The position numbers were made by a program, and so were the translations under genes. A stretch of 64,000 bases of DNA from assembly GCA_021613535.1 (NCBI GenBank), contig CP075495.1, positions 15,438,001 to 15,502,000 of the forward strand. Direction: 5' to 3'. Source of the stretch: Adineta vaga. Lineage: Eukaryota > Rotifera. The notes under the pieces are model-generated. The model was not told where the DNA came from and did no database searches. It saw nothing but the letters and a program-made list of their open reading frames with translations. Of the stretch, positions 12,532 through 23,344 are shown piece by piece; the first letter of the stretch is position 1, and each line of letters begins with the position of its first letter.

Positions 12532-13065
12532 ATGTCAAGTAAATTAGGATTTTTTTTATATTTAGAAAAATATTTTTTTGTTTTGTTTTTGTATTTAGAT
12601 TTAATGCCGGATCAATTCAAAGTTGTTATTTATCAAAAAAAGAATCTTTCACAACTTATATCAAATGACTTTATTACGCAATGTGCAACAAAAGAAGAAT
12701 TTTATTATGAATTAGAAAAAGATCCTTCAGCAATAAAAATTTTGGCTTGTACTCAAGAAACATTTCTTAATCTTCCAAGAGATTTAATTCCACCTAATCT
12801 TATGACAATATATTTTCTTATTGATCAATCTGATTTAACTGATTCGTTTGAAATTGTCACAGAAGATTATGAAGGAATTAAAATTTCTGAACAAAATCAA
12901 TTAATGTTACATATATTAAGAAAAATTATACTTTGTTTCTATAGACAATCATTAAATTATAAACAAAATGATGAACATGGTTTGGCAAATGCTTGTCTAT
13001 CTGTTGCAATGGATACACTTCATCAAATTAAACAAAATCAAGAATTTCTTTGTCCTTCAATATGA
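12532..13065 (+). CDS. Conserved 157-aa protein of unknown function, paralogue A
   Basis: A 7-nt first exon (12532-12538, ATG TCA A) is followed by a 60-bp GT-AG intron and exon 12599-13065; 474 nt, 157 aa. The start is chosen because the paralogue at 18025-18547 has the same structure: a 7-nt exon, the same intron phase and exactly the same total length. Shared motifs are SNDxIxQC, LACTxExFLxLxxDL, PPxLxxIYF, CFYxQ and a C-terminal LCP. The protein is soluble and alpha/beta-like, with no signal peptide or TM helix. I do not recognise the family. A frame that stays open through the intron from 12487 would give a longer, hydrophobic N-terminus, which the paralogue does not support. Confidence 0.75.
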   Translation: MSSKLGFFLYLEKYFFVLFLYLDLMPDQFKVVIYQKKNLSQLISNDFITQCATKEEFYYELEKDPSAIKILACTQETFLNLPRDLIPPNLMTIYFLIDQSDLTDSFEIVTEDYEGIKISEQNQLMLHILRKIILCFYRQSLNYKQNDEHGLANACLSVAMDTLHQIKQNQEFLCPSI

Positions 13066-15138
13066 ACAAAAAGTTCGGCAGGTGAAAATTGTTTATTTTT
13101 ATTGTATTTTGTTTCTTTTTTTCTAAATCGATTCAACTAAGTTATGAGATTAATATTAGAATAGAATTCGATAATTAGTTTTCTCGTTTATGTACATCAG
13201 GATAAAATGAATCTCATTCGAAAGTCATATGTACTGAAAAAAATGTATGAGAAAGAGAAAGATTAAAATTATCACTTGTTTTTCAATGAATTTTTGTATT
13301 TGTATCTATCGAGATTACACGGTTGTAATCAACCTTATGAATCTATAAGAGATATACGGTGATAGGTACAAATATCACCATTTTCATAATCGTCTAACAA
13401 TATTAATATCTATGGACAGCGGATTTTTATCATTCGACAATGTTTTTTATTAGGTAGAAAACTACGAATTGATTCAAAACTGACATCATATTTGGAATCA
13501 ACTTTAAAAACTAAGTTAATTCATAAATATTTTAAATAGTTTCGACAAAAAAATTTAAAATAAATTCCTGTGCTATCCCTCAGAGATGGCCTTAACCAGT
13601 AGTCACCATTTTTTCGATGAATCGACCGAGATATTGATGAAACTAAACTATGTAGAAAATGTCATCACGATCTGACTCTTCTTTCGAAAGTTATCGTGTA
13701 AAAAGACGGACACACTAACCGATTTTAGTAGTTTATTTACTTTTTGACTATACTAAAAAAGAACTATTTATTCCGTTTTCTGAAAGAAAGAGCTATACAG
13801 GGTCAACGCCATGAGCTAGAAAAGTACAGAGTTTGACCGAAGGGTAGTCGAGCTCGAATGTGATGTTAGTTTTTTAAAATTTCTATAAAATAAGAGAAAT
13901 ATCGGAGGAGTGAGCCATTGAACAAGAATTATTCGTACATTTATACATTGATTAACAAAATAAATCATAATTAATTGAATTGATCTATTTCTTAACTCTT
14001 ATTAAAATCATATGTGATTCTTTCAGAAAAGGGTTAGCAAATCCAAGAGATGAGCTTGACTTGTTTTACATCGTGATGCACATAGATGACTAACGTTATG
14101 TATTGAATATATTCTTAAGAGGGAAAAAACGAATCCTAGGATGTGTTTTTTCCCCCTTGAAGATTCCTATTCTAAATTTTCTATCGGTGTCTTAGTTGAA
14201 TCGATTTATTTTCTATTTTATAATTCAAACTTAAACTGTTCTTGAAATTTGTTTTCGTGCAAATAACTCCTCTTCTCGGTTAAATCTTTTTAATCTTTCT
14301 ATTTTATTTGTAAAATAAAGAGAAAAAAAATCCCTGAACTTACCATTGACAACTTGATTTTAATTTTAAAAAAATCCAAATGTTTGATATTATTTTTCTT
14401 AACTCGACCAAGATCAATTATATTTCGTTGAAATAAACCATTTTATTTTATTATATATTTATCAAATTTTTTCTTTTCTTTCATTGGTCTGCTTAAATCG
14501 TCTAGACGTCTTGTTTTCGAAATGTAAGTTGGAAAAAAAAACACCTACTCATTTGACGTTTATTTTTATTTCTCTCGAGTCGCCGAAAACAAGCCATTTA
14601 ACAGAACAAAATTGACTTGAAAATAAAAGATAAAACACGCACAAATATATGGTGTCAGATTTCTAAATTAACTGATAACATTTTTCTTAAAAATACCATT
14701 TATTGTCTGAGATTTTGTTTTTGAAATAAAAACAATAATTAACTCAACTAACTATAGTAGAATGTAAACGAAGATAAATAGAGATCGGAAGTACCTAATA
14801 CATTGGAAAATATTTCCAACTAACTTGGAAGTATGTATCATGAAAAAAGAAACCAACAAATAACGGAATGAAATCAATGTAAGAAATAATAACTATTATC
14901 ATGGTGGTTTTTTTCCCATGGAATTATTGATTAAATAATTAAACATGGTAATATCCCAGATTGTTTATTCTAAGATGCCTATTTAATCGATGAAGTATTT
15001 TCGTAGAAAACTATCATTGATTCTCATTCAAAATCCAAATGAATCCAAATAAGTAAATCATTTGAATATTTTCGTTTTCAGAAAAATTCTATTCTTTACT
15101 TTTTTTATTCATTTAGTTTCGAAACGAAAAACTTAAAT
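13066..15138. other. Long spacer, no gene recognised
   Basis: About 2 kb without a coding frame of note. A stretch near 13560-13900 is less AT-rich than its surroundings and could be a decayed insertion, but no terminal repeats or protein remnants were found. Poly-T and poly-A tracts are common. Confidence 0.4.
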
Positions 15139-15321
15139 ATGGAAAATGATCTAAAACAAATGACAGATGCTCAAAAGGCAAGTGATCCAATCAAATTTGA
15201 TGAACATGTAGATAAAGTGGGTCATTCCATAAAAACTGAAATGAATGAAGAAACAAAAGCTGTTCAAGAATCAAACAAAGGAAATTCAACTGATCAATTA
15301 GGAAGTCAATCAATTAGATGA
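15139..15321 (+). CDS. Small hydrophilic protein, 60 aa
   Basis: A short ORF with a favourable start context (taaATATGGA) and a splice-acceptor-like TTCATTTAG 22 bp upstream, which suggests a 5'UTR intron. The protein is almost entirely polar (Lys, Glu, Asp, Gln, Ser, Asn). It has no Cys or Trp and no hydrophobic core, and is predicted to be disordered. Such composition is shared by LEA-like and other desiccation-related hydrophilins, which bdelloids use. No LEA repeat motif is visible, so this is only a suggestion. Flanking spacers are long. It could be a chance ORF, but its codon composition is unlike the Phe/Ile/Tyr-rich chance ORFs nearby. Confidence 0.5.
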   Translation: MENDLKQMTDAQKASDPIKFDEHVDKVGHSIKTEMNEETKAVQESNKGNSTDQLGSQSIR

Positions 15322-16382
15322 ATATTTTTATCAATTATATTATGTCGTATGTATATATTGTCTTTTCTGTTCAATCGAGTCTCACTGCAATTTAATCATT
15401 CTAATATGAAATATCAAGGGATTTATTTTTTGTATTAATAAACAAATTTATTTACAAAGATTTTCGTTAACAACAAACGAAACAAACTTACCTGTATTCA
15501 TTACTTGAATAGTTCCGTTTTAGTAACACAAAACAAATGACGACATAGGTACAACCAAATAGAAAATATGAAAGTTGGAAGTTTTTTTCTCTATGATGAG
15601 GGAAAATACCCAGACATGAAAGAAAATAAATATTGTTTTGAGCACAACAAAAATATGTATAAAATTGTGATAAACATATTCCTTTTTGTAACATTAATGA
15701 AGAATTTGTACAAATAATCATAAACTTTATCTTTCCTATGAATAGAATTTTGATGTTATATTATTAGTTTCATCTCTTTCGTTAATATATCATAGGATAA
15801 GATTGTCTACTTCTATGATAAGTTAATCAGATTCTACAATGATCGAATAATTATTTACTTTAAAAAACAAATTCTGTATCATGATGTAATGTTTGATTTT
15901 CAATAAGTTTCATCACTCCCATTCACAAACAACGACACAGAAGAATATTTATTTGGTCGATATAAGATCTTGATAGATTGAGGAAAAAAAATACATTGTG
16001 CTATTCAATAACAGCACCTAAGTCGAAGTTGAAATAATTATTCAGTATATATTCATATTTTGTTAAGAAAATGGGAAACAATACTTGGAATATCCTTTTC
16101 TCTCAAAAAGTAATCATGATGAAAGTGCTGTGGTTTTATAAGAAAGTTATAAATACGTAAATACTAAATATGATAAGAACACGTGTTAATATTCGATATG
16201 ATGAAGAAAGATATAAACTTTAATTTCATTGATGACGTGACGAGTAATAATGGTTAGAAGTTTTTTTCTTTTCTTTTCTATTTTAGTTTTGCTTCGTGTC
16301 ATTGACATTGTTATACCTAACTATTACATTCTTCTTCTCATATAGATTAGTCTGTTCAATCAAGTTTAATGAGAAATCAATA

Positions 16383-16416
<34 letters not shown>

Positions 16417-16524
16417 CTATACATGTCGTTCTGATAGTGTCCTTTTCTAACTATATAAATAATAGATACGGTTTTTGTAATGATGAATGTTCGTTCTTTC
16501 TAGAAAGTGATCAATTTTTCAAGA
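15322..16524. other. Spacer with (AT)n microsatellite
   Basis: Contains an (AT)n tract at about 16384-16413. A 77-codon minus-strand ORF at 15488-15721 looks like chance. A splice-acceptor-like tract just before 16505 suggests a 5'UTR intron of the GNAT gene downstream. Confidence 0.4.
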
Positions 16525-17385
16525 ATGGACGAAAAACTATTGATCAATTTACAATGGAGATCATTTATACGTTACTGTGCAGAGCATGGAAAAGAAGGTA
16601 TTGTCAAAGATATGGATTGTAATGTAACTCTGTATTCCACACGATCTTTTCTGATCTTTACAAATCGTTTCTTTTTATCATCAGCTGTTTTGGACGAAGA
16701 AGATCTACGCCAACGTTTAAATGGAGTCAATGCATATTTGTTGAAAAACCCTCAGAACTATCCATGGGTGTTATATATCGAACGTCAGCTACTTCCCGAT
16801 GATCTGCGTGAAAAATCTAAAAATATCTTCTCAGAAAATGGATTTCATCTTGAAGGTACATACAAATGTATGCAAACAACAAGTTTACTTCCACCAGTGC
16901 GATCATTACCTATTGTAGACATCGAATTTGCAACATCTGAACGTATTATTTATGACGCTCTATTGTTGAATACTCAAGCTTATAATTTGGATTCATCTGT
17001 TACTGGTAGTATTATAGAACATCAGACAATATTCACTGATTTTAACAAACTAATTTGCTGTGTGGTTTACATTGATAGTAAACCAATTTCAACTGCTACA
17101 ACTATGTTGTTAGATGAATGTTTGTATGTTGTATTAGTCGCTACACCTGAACAACATCGACGAGTATATTTTGTCATTGTATAATTTGATTGAAATTTTA
17201 TATTTTGTTTCTTCTAGAATGGTTATGGAGAAGTCGCTCTACGTGCTTCTATGGAACGTGCATTACAAAAGTTTCCACATACAAAATATGGTCTTGTTTT
17301 ACATGCTACAAAATTAGGTCAATCCGTATATCAGCGTATTGGCTTCAAAAATATTACAGATTCGGAGATGTATATTCATAAATAA
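16525..17385 (+). CDS. GNAT-family N-acyltransferase
   Basis: Two exons, 16525-17163 and 17218-17385, with a 54-bp intron; 268 aa. The start is the first ATG in frame. The C-terminal half has a GNAT fold: acceptor strands VVYIDSKPISTATTMLL, then ECLYVVLVATPEQHRR, the acetyl-CoA loop split by the intron (RR-NGYGEVALRASMERAL, motif A Q/RxxGxG/A), and YGLVLHATKLGQSVYQRIGF (motif B). The N-terminal 130 residues resemble the extra domain of glycine-N-acyltransferase-like GNATs. Substrate unknown. Expected in cytosol. An acyl-CoA-dependent transferase is a safe call; anything narrower is not. Confidence 0.83.
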
Positions 17386-18024
17386 GAAAACAATAGTTAC
17401 ATTAATTATCGAAAAGATTTGAAATTTGAGGAAAAATTCTTAATAGAATCTTTTTACTGAATTATCTTGTTTTATAAATTTATTTAATAAGAATGAATGA
17501 AAGTTTGAATAATACAGATAAATTGATGAATATTTTTTGCTAAACAAGTTGTTTTAGTGGCATTGTACGTCATCTATAATAAAATAGAGAAAAATAATGA
17601 TTTGTTATAAATATATTAATCCGATGTATTTATATTGACTCAGTTATTTATTGATTGAATATATTGCGCAAGACTAACCAATTATTTTATCATCCTAATT
17701 TTTTTCTAATCGAATTATGTTCTTTTACGAAAAAGAATTTTTTGTCAATCTAAGAAGATTAATGTATAAGATCAAAAGATAAATCAGAGACTAACAAAAA
17801 AAAAACGAGGTATATCCTTTCAAATAAATTCGTACGATGAGTCATTCAATTTTGAATTGATATTTTCTTTAAGAAAAAAACAAAACAATTGACATCCTCT
17901 CGAAAAACTACAAACTTTAGTACAGTGAATCGATGACTGTTGTATGTGATCCATGAAGGAAATTCTTTATCCTAACTAATAATTCTACTTAATTGTAGAT
18001 TCTCTAAACAGAAATTACACGACA
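17386..18024. other. Spacer, no gene seen
   Basis: AT-rich spacer between the GNAT gene and paralogue B; presumed promoter region. Nothing recognised. Confidence 0.4.
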
Positions 18025-18547
18025 ATGTCGCGTAAGTAAAAAGTTATTTTTTTAATTAATTACAATGTTTTGTTATTCAGAATTTATACCAGGTGGATAT
18101 AAAATTGTTATTTTTCATGATCATATACTTCCTCAACTTACTTCTAATGATTTAATTGAACAATGTTGTGACATGAATGAATTTCACTTAATTTTAAGCA
18201 ACAATCGTTCATTAATACGAGTTTTGGCATGTACGTATGAAATATTTCTTGCTCTTTCCAAAGATTTAATGCCACCGAAACTTGATAAAATATATTTTAT
18301 TAATACATCATCATCAAATGTTTTGTCATCGATGATAAATGAAGATGAAAGTCTTCCAAAAATAATCATTTCTTCGGAAAGAGAATTGATCGTACGTGTA
18401 TTATTAGATATTTCTATATGTTTTTATAATCAATTGAAAAAATATCAAGAAAAAGGTGATCAAAGTTCAGCCAATATATGTGGACAAATTGTTCTTGATG
18501 CACTTGATCTACTCAAACAACACAATGAATATTTATGTCCGCTTTAA
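18025..18547 (+). CDS. Conserved 157-aa protein of unknown function, paralogue B
   Basis: A 7-nt first exon (18025-18031, ATG TCG C), a 49-bp intron and exon 18081-18547; again 474 nt and 157 aa. Residues after the start (MSQFIPGGYKIVIF) align with paralogue A (MSNLMPDQFKVVIY). The motifs SNDLIEQC, LACTYEIFLALSKDLMPP, IYF, CFYNQ and a final LCPL are shared. The identical exon layout and length show a duplication, diverged to perhaps 35-40% identity by eye. No family recognised; no TM or signal peptide. The two copies bracket about 5 kb that contains unrelated genes, so the duplication is not a simple tandem one. Confidence 0.78.
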
Positions 18548-19334
18548 AAACAAATGTACTTTTTAAATGACGGAAAATATATAAAATGGGTTCTAGAATA
18601 GAATTCTATTAGTTTCTGATCTTGACTCTTTAAATGTAAACTTTGCTCTTATCCAATACGTTCTATAAAACAGATCTTTATTTTAGTTGAAACAATATTT
18701 TATAAAAATTCTATGTAAACATTTTTTTTCTCATTTGCTTTGTTATTCTTTATCAAAAATTGTTCATAAATTTTTCCTTAAATGGATATGGAAATAACTG
18801 TTAATCAACACAAGTCTTTCTACTTACCATTTTTACTTTCTTTTGCATGTATGTTACATGTTGTTTTCGTTCTTTTCATCTACATCATAACGCGTCGGTC
18901 ATCATTTCTGTGTGCAAGTTGGAAAAAAACGACATAATGCTTTTATTCTCTTGTTTTACTTCATCCTTGAATAGAAGAGGATTGGTTGGAAATTTTTTTA
19001 CCTATAAAGAAAACAACATAAATGACAACATCATTCCTGCTATCAAATATCATTTCACTCATATAATGACTATAGATACGAAAAAGGAAGCAAAGAAATA
19101 GTTGGTAAAGAAAAAGAATTTACCTGTTTAGTTTTTTTTCCATTTTGGGAATTATCTCAAAGAATTCGTCATGGAAAAAACCATGTAACGTTTATTCAAT
19201 ATATTGGTTTTTTCCTTCCGCAACTCACCTACTCAATATGACACACAAGGATAATTCCAAAAATTCTCATATAAAAAAAAAATATATATCTTCACTTTCA
19301 TTCATCTCATTTTTTGAAAATAATTATTCAGCAA
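18548..19334. other. Spacer, no gene seen
   Basis: Open frames of 78-84 codons here (18847-19101, 19145-19381) have no recognisable motifs and chance-like composition. Nothing else seen. Confidence 0.35.
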
Positions 19335-19490
19335 ATGGAGGGTTTACCAGACAATATAATTATTTCGCATCAAATAAATGACAATGCTTCATTTAATCAA
19401 TACATTGACCAAATGCGAGCAACGGTTCAACAGGATTGTCAAACATCACAGCAATCCACACAAGAATCAAATAATAATTCATCAAGTTAA
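19335..19490 (+). CDS. Possible small polar ORF, 51 aa
   Basis: ATG immediately follows a splice-acceptor-like TTATTCAG. The 51 codons encode a Gln/Ser/Asn/Asp-rich peptide with SHQINDNASFNQYIDQM and a Ser/Asn tail, unlike the hydrophobic chance ORFs around it. It could be the last exon of a small gene whose first exon I cannot place, or a gene remnant. Low confidence. Confidence 0.3.
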   Translation: MEGLPDNIIISHQINDNASFNQYIDQMRATVQQDCQTSQQSTQESNNNSSS

Positions 19491-20148
19491 TCCAATAGTT
19501 GAATTTCTTACAAATGACGTCCCCTCTTCCCTTCTCTTATGACCAATGTCATTTGTCAATATGCATAGAGAAGCAAAAAACTCTGAATTCGACTGACCAT
19601 CTATTCAGAGCTACGAAGAGAAATATTTGGTCAATAAAAATGTTCTTGTACATTCTCCACACTTTTTTTATAAATGAAATTTTTCTTTTCTTTGAATGAT
19701 CTAGTCATTTAATTTTAATCTTCTTCAATCAAATATTATATTAAAACAAGATATTTTATTTTTTAACAAAATAAAACAAAATAAACTCACATTTTATATT
19801 ATCCATTTGCTTTCAATCGGATTCGATGTTAGAATAATAACACAAATACATCGAATGTATGTAAGTGGGGAAAAACACAGCTTATAATCAAAGAAAAAGA
19901 AAAAGAATGTAATGCGTATATGTGAAAAATACCATGATATTTTATATGTTTGAAGTTGCTTTATAGCATAGTTATTTAAAAAAGTACTGTGTCGAGATAT
20001 TGTTTTGTTAACCAAAACATAAAGAAAACATTTCATTAACCAATTAAAATTGGATATAATCATTTGATAGATTTTGTATTTTCATTATTAACAACAACTA
20101 TTATAATGTTAATGATATATTGTTATATCATTGTAAAGAATATAATTT
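19491..20148. other. Spacer, no gene seen
   Basis: AT-rich; ORFs at 19499-19699 (+) and 19794-20063 (-) look like chance. Nothing recognised. Confidence 0.35.
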
Positions 20149-20351
20149 TCAATAGTCTGGAATTGGATGTAATGTTTGAGCTTCGAATAATTCGATAAAT
20201 TTTGTTGCAATATATGCTTCATTATCTTTCCATGAAATAGTATTTAAAAAAAGTACATCTTGTCGATCAGAGATTATGTACGAAACATCAATTGATAACA
20301 TATCTTGTACTTGTTCAATATAAAGTTTCCAACGAATTTTATCATTTAGAG
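20149..20351 (-). pseudogene. Orphan 3' exon of an unidentified gene
   Basis: After an acceptor-like TTGTTTAG (to 20352) an open frame of 67 codons ends at TGA 20149-20151. It looks coding: YIEQVQDMLSIDVSYIISD, FLNTISWKDNEAYIATKF and IELFEAQTLHPIPDY have balanced amino-acid use. No ATG-bearing upstream exon is convincing in 20352-20662; a candidate ATG at about 20441 leads to a stop. It is either the last exon of a gene whose other exons are too small to see, or a stranded exon left after deletion. Family not recognised. Confidence 0.4.
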
Positions 20352-20662
20352 CTAAACAATTGAAAATATTCGAATGTAAGTCATTTTCTCATATTGACAC
20401 ATCTTATGAAAGAAAATCTGTAGATGTTCTCTTTTCATCGAAATAGATACACATCAATCACTATACATTGTTAACTTGATAAAATCAAAACATATGCAAC
20501 AAATTTTCATGAATATATTTTGATAGAAGTAGAATTTGTTTCTGTTCAATTTTATGATCCATTGAAAAACATAGAACAATATTATACTGAATGAATAGTT
20601 TTGTAAAGATATATTAAATATAAAAAATATGAGTTAAGACATTGAGATGAATATATATAAAT

Positions 20663-21556
20663 TTATTCTAATAATCGATAAACTTCTTCATAAGCAAGAA
20701 AACAAGCTGCATTAATTGGAATAGCTTTAAGAATTCCTGGAAAAAATCCTCGATAAAATCTTTGAATTGAATTATCTTGTTGATAAATTTGTTTAATACA
20801 ATCAAAATATGATGAATATTTTCTATGTCCAGGTCGAAGATCATCTGCTTGAATTTCTAAACGAATTTTATCTAATGGATAACAAATAGACCATGCACAA
20901 AGTCCACCAAATGCTCCACTTAAAAGAATATTTATTCTTAAATGTTTTTCTTGTTTTTGAAAAGGAAATAAACGATATTTTTTTTCATAAAGATGTTTTT
21001 TAATATATTCATAACCACCAAAATAAAACATTGATGTTATTGTTGAACAAATTATTGTTGAAAATAATCCTTTAGAAAATCCTTTTAAACCGCCATTATT
21101 TTCATAAATATATTTTGTACAATCTTTTATAGAAAAATCAAATGAATGTGTATGTCGATGATTTAAATTGCCATGAATTTGTCCGAAAATTAAACCAATT
21201 GGTGTTTCAAAAAATGCTAAACCAAATCCAGTTAATGCTCCACATAACATATATTGTTTTATATCATTTTCATCTTGAATTAAATATCGTTTTAATTGTC
21301 CATAGGAAAAAAATTGTATTGATGTTAAAATCGCTGGACTAATCAATGGTAAATTGAAATTTCCACGATAAAATCCATTGATAATTCCTTGTCGTTTATA
21401 AATCAATTGAAATGAATGAAAAACATTTCGATAAACTCCAGGTGAATTGATCTTTTTTTGTACTAATAATGTTTCAATTGGATGTGAAATAATTACATTT
21501 GTTATTCCACAAACACAACCAGCAAGAAGATCATTTAAAAATGCGTTTTCTTTCAT
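20663..21556 (-). CDS. Mitochondrial carrier family protein (SLC25)
   Basis: Single exon, 297 aa, the usual SLC25 length. Three tandem repeats of about 100 residues each hold two TM helices. The signature PxDxxK/R motif appears as HPIETLLVQKK (repeat 1), ETPIGLIFGQI (repeat 2, degenerate) and YPLDKIRLEIQ (repeat 3). Matrix-helix GFYRG and RFYRGFFPGILKAIPINAACF segments are clear. The C-terminal features resemble the carnitine/ornithine-like subgroup (SLC25A15/20/29/45). The degenerate second signature and the missing basic residue there make substrate inference unsafe. The protein acts in the inner mitochondrial membrane. The start is the only good ATG before the first helix. Confidence 0.9.
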   Translation of the reverse strand: MKENAFLNDLLAGCVCGITNVIISHPIETLLVQKKINSPGVYRNVFHSFQLIYKRQGIINGFYRGNFNLPLISPAILTSIQFFSYGQLKRYLIQDENDIKQYMLCGALTGFGLAFFETPIGLIFGQIHGNLNHRHTHSFDFSIKDCTKYIYENNGGLKGFSKGLFSTIICSTITSMFYFGGYEYIKKHLYEKKYRLFPFQKQEKHLRINILLSGAFGGLCAWSICYPLDKIRLEIQADDLRPGHRKYSSYFDCIKQIYQQDNSIQRFYRGFFPGILKAIPINAACFLAYEEVYRLLE

Positions 21557-21699
21557 TTATTTGAATACATTCAATATTTCATTTTTCTTTTTTCTCGTCT
21601 ATCGTACACGTGTTTATATGTATCATCAAGTACAGTCAGTCGTGCATGACTAAACGTTATTATAGAAAAGAAAAGAAAGGGAAAAAGGGCGTAGAATTT

Positions 21700-22371
21700 T
21701 TATAGAAAAATGTTATTCATTTTATCTTCTAATTTCTTTTTAATTGAATTATTCCATTGATCAAAAGTAAATATATATTCATATTCAATAAATGAATATC
21801 CATTAATTTCCATTTGTTTTTTATTGTCTAATTTTAATCCTGCTGTATTTTCACACCATCCTCTCATTTCTTCATTTAATTCATCAGTTTGAAATTTGAT
21901 TTTCTTTACACCTAATCTTTCAAATGCAAATACAATTGATGTATAAAGTGCTTCTGTTGCATATCCTTTACGAGTTGTATTTTGTTCCGTAATTATTCCT
22001 AAATAACCAATATCATTATCAATTGTAACATAACCTGTTGTACCAATACATCGATCTTTTTCTTCTCCAGATATTGATGATAATAAAATTATATTTAAAA
22101 CACAACTTTTTCCATTAGCTCGTGTTGCTTTTTGCACATTAACTCGATCGGTAAAATCTTCGATAGTCCATTGTTCTTCAACATTTTTCCATCCATTGGG
22201 TGGTTGAAGAAAACGTAAATGTTTTCGTGAAAATGGATTCGAAAAAATCGATGCACAATTTGCTGTATCATCTTCATGATGAGTTCGTAGAAGAAGTCGA
22301 CCAAGATATGATGGAATACTAATAGAATTTGTTTTTATCGATTCATCGAAACAACTACTTGATTCTTCCAT
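21700..22371 (-). CDS. GNAT acetyltransferase, RimJ/RimL type
   Basis: Single exon, 223 aa. GNAT_3-like fold: GRLLLRTHHEDDTAN (beta1/alpha1, typical RL.LR...D), then CIGTTGYVTID (beta strand), GYLGIITEQNTTRKGYATEAL (motif A, acetyl-CoA-binding RxxGxA with K in place of the usual G context) and VKKIKFQTDELNEEM (motif B). Members of this group acetylate protein N-termini, ribosomal proteins, polyamines or small amines. The exact substrate is not evident. The C-terminus is Lys-rich. A 210-bp spacer with divergent orientation to the ERI1-like gene suggests a shared promoter region. Confidence 0.83.
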   Translation of the reverse strand: MEESSSCFDESIKTNSISIPSYLGRLLLRTHHEDDTANCASIFSNPFSRKHLRFLQPPNGWKNVEEQWTIEDFTDRVNVQKATRANGKSCVLNIILLSSISGEEKDRCIGTTGYVTIDNDIGYLGIITEQNTTRKGYATEALYTSIVFAFERLGVKKIKFQTDELNEEMRGWCENTAGLKLDNKKQMEINGYSFIEYEYIFTFDQWNNSIKKKLEDKMNNIFL

Positions 22372-22581
22372 AATACTTGAAAAAAGAAAATCTATGCAAA
22401 AGGATAAAAGTTTATGCGTGTGTTTTTTTAGATAAAAGTATATAAGACATGATAAAACATGTGTTCGTTATGACTCATTGTTATTATGCAATTCATGAGA
22501 AATATTTGAAAGTTTATTTGAAATATATTTTGTTTAAAATTGTCTTTTAGATATTTTCGTTAGATTGAATTATTTAATCCA

Positions 22582-23259
22582 ATGAGTGTTATAACAACAA
22601 ATACAGTCGGTCAACCATTTGATTATTATTGTGTATTAGATTTTGAAGCTGTTTGTCATCAAGCTAATCCAGGATCAAAACAAAAATCACCTAATGATAT
22701 TTGGGAAATTATTGAATTTCCTATTTGTTTATTAGAAGCACAAACAAATCAAATTATTGATATTTATCATAGTTATGTTCGACCAACAATTAAATCTCGT
22801 TTAAATGATATTTGTATTCAAATCACTGGTATAACTCAAGATATGGTCGATAATTCACCAACATTTGATATAGTTTGGAAAGATGTTCAACAATTTCTAT
22901 CAAAACATTCATTAATATGTTTAGAAAATGAAAATAAAACTTCTTTATTTAGTTTTACATGGATTACATGTGGAAATTGGGATTTACGAACAATGTTACC
23001 ATTACAATTAAAACAATGTGATTTAGATCGACCAAAATTTATTAATAATTTTATAAATATAAAAGATTTATATATGGAATATTATCCAATGTATCAAATA
23101 CGAGGAATGAAAGATATGTTGAGAAGATCAAATTTAACTTTAGATGGAAGACATCATTCTGGTATTGATGATACGAAAAATATCACAAAAGTTGCACAAT
23201 GGTTAATTCAACAAAAGAAAATATTGAAATTAACAACACATGATTCTTTTATTTCTTGA
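22582..23259 (+). CDS. ERI1-like 3'-5' exoribonuclease (DEDDh)
   Basis: Single exon, 225 aa. The DEDDh exonuclease motifs are in order: Exo I VLDFEAVCH near residue 18, a conserved IIEFP segment, ITGITQDMVD, Exo II WITCGNWDLRTM near 130, and Exo III HHSGIDDTKN near 190. ERI1-family enzymes trim histone mRNA, 5.8S rRNA or small RNAs. The SAP domain of ERI1 itself is absent, so this is closer to the ERI2/ERI3 (prion-interacting) type or plant/animal short forms. All acidic ligands and the His are present, so activity is expected. The stop lies only 85 bp before the next gene's ATG. Confidence 0.9.
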   Translation: MSVITTNTVGQPFDYYCVLDFEAVCHQANPGSKQKSPNDIWEIIEFPICLLEAQTNQIIDIYHSYVRPTIKSRLNDICIQITGITQDMVDNSPTFDIVWKDVQQFLSKHSLICLENENKTSLFSFTWITCGNWDLRTMLPLQLKQCDLDRPKFINNFINIKDLYMEYYPMYQIRGMKDMLRRSNLTLDGRHHSGIDDTKNITKVAQWLIQQKKILKLTTHDSFIS

Positions 23260-23344
23260 AATTTTGTTTTTAAAGAACAAAAAACAAAAAGATATGTTAT
23301 CAGTTTATTTAGAAATAAAAATATCAAATTTTGAAATTGTAAAG

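Noticed and set aside
13560-13900. Less AT-rich patch considered as a transposon or RNA gene
   Set aside because: No terminal repeats, no coding frame, and no tRNA-like A/B boxes could be found.
18847-19700. Three plus-strand ORFs between the 157-aa gene and the SLC25 gene
   Set aside because: No conserved motifs, unusual composition, overlapping different frames; only the short polar ORF at 19335-19490 was kept at low confidence.
23240-23344. Longer N-terminus for the purple acid phosphatase
   Set aside because: The extra frame overlaps the ERI1-like stop and starts at a non-ATG codon; the signal peptide fits ATG 23345 better.
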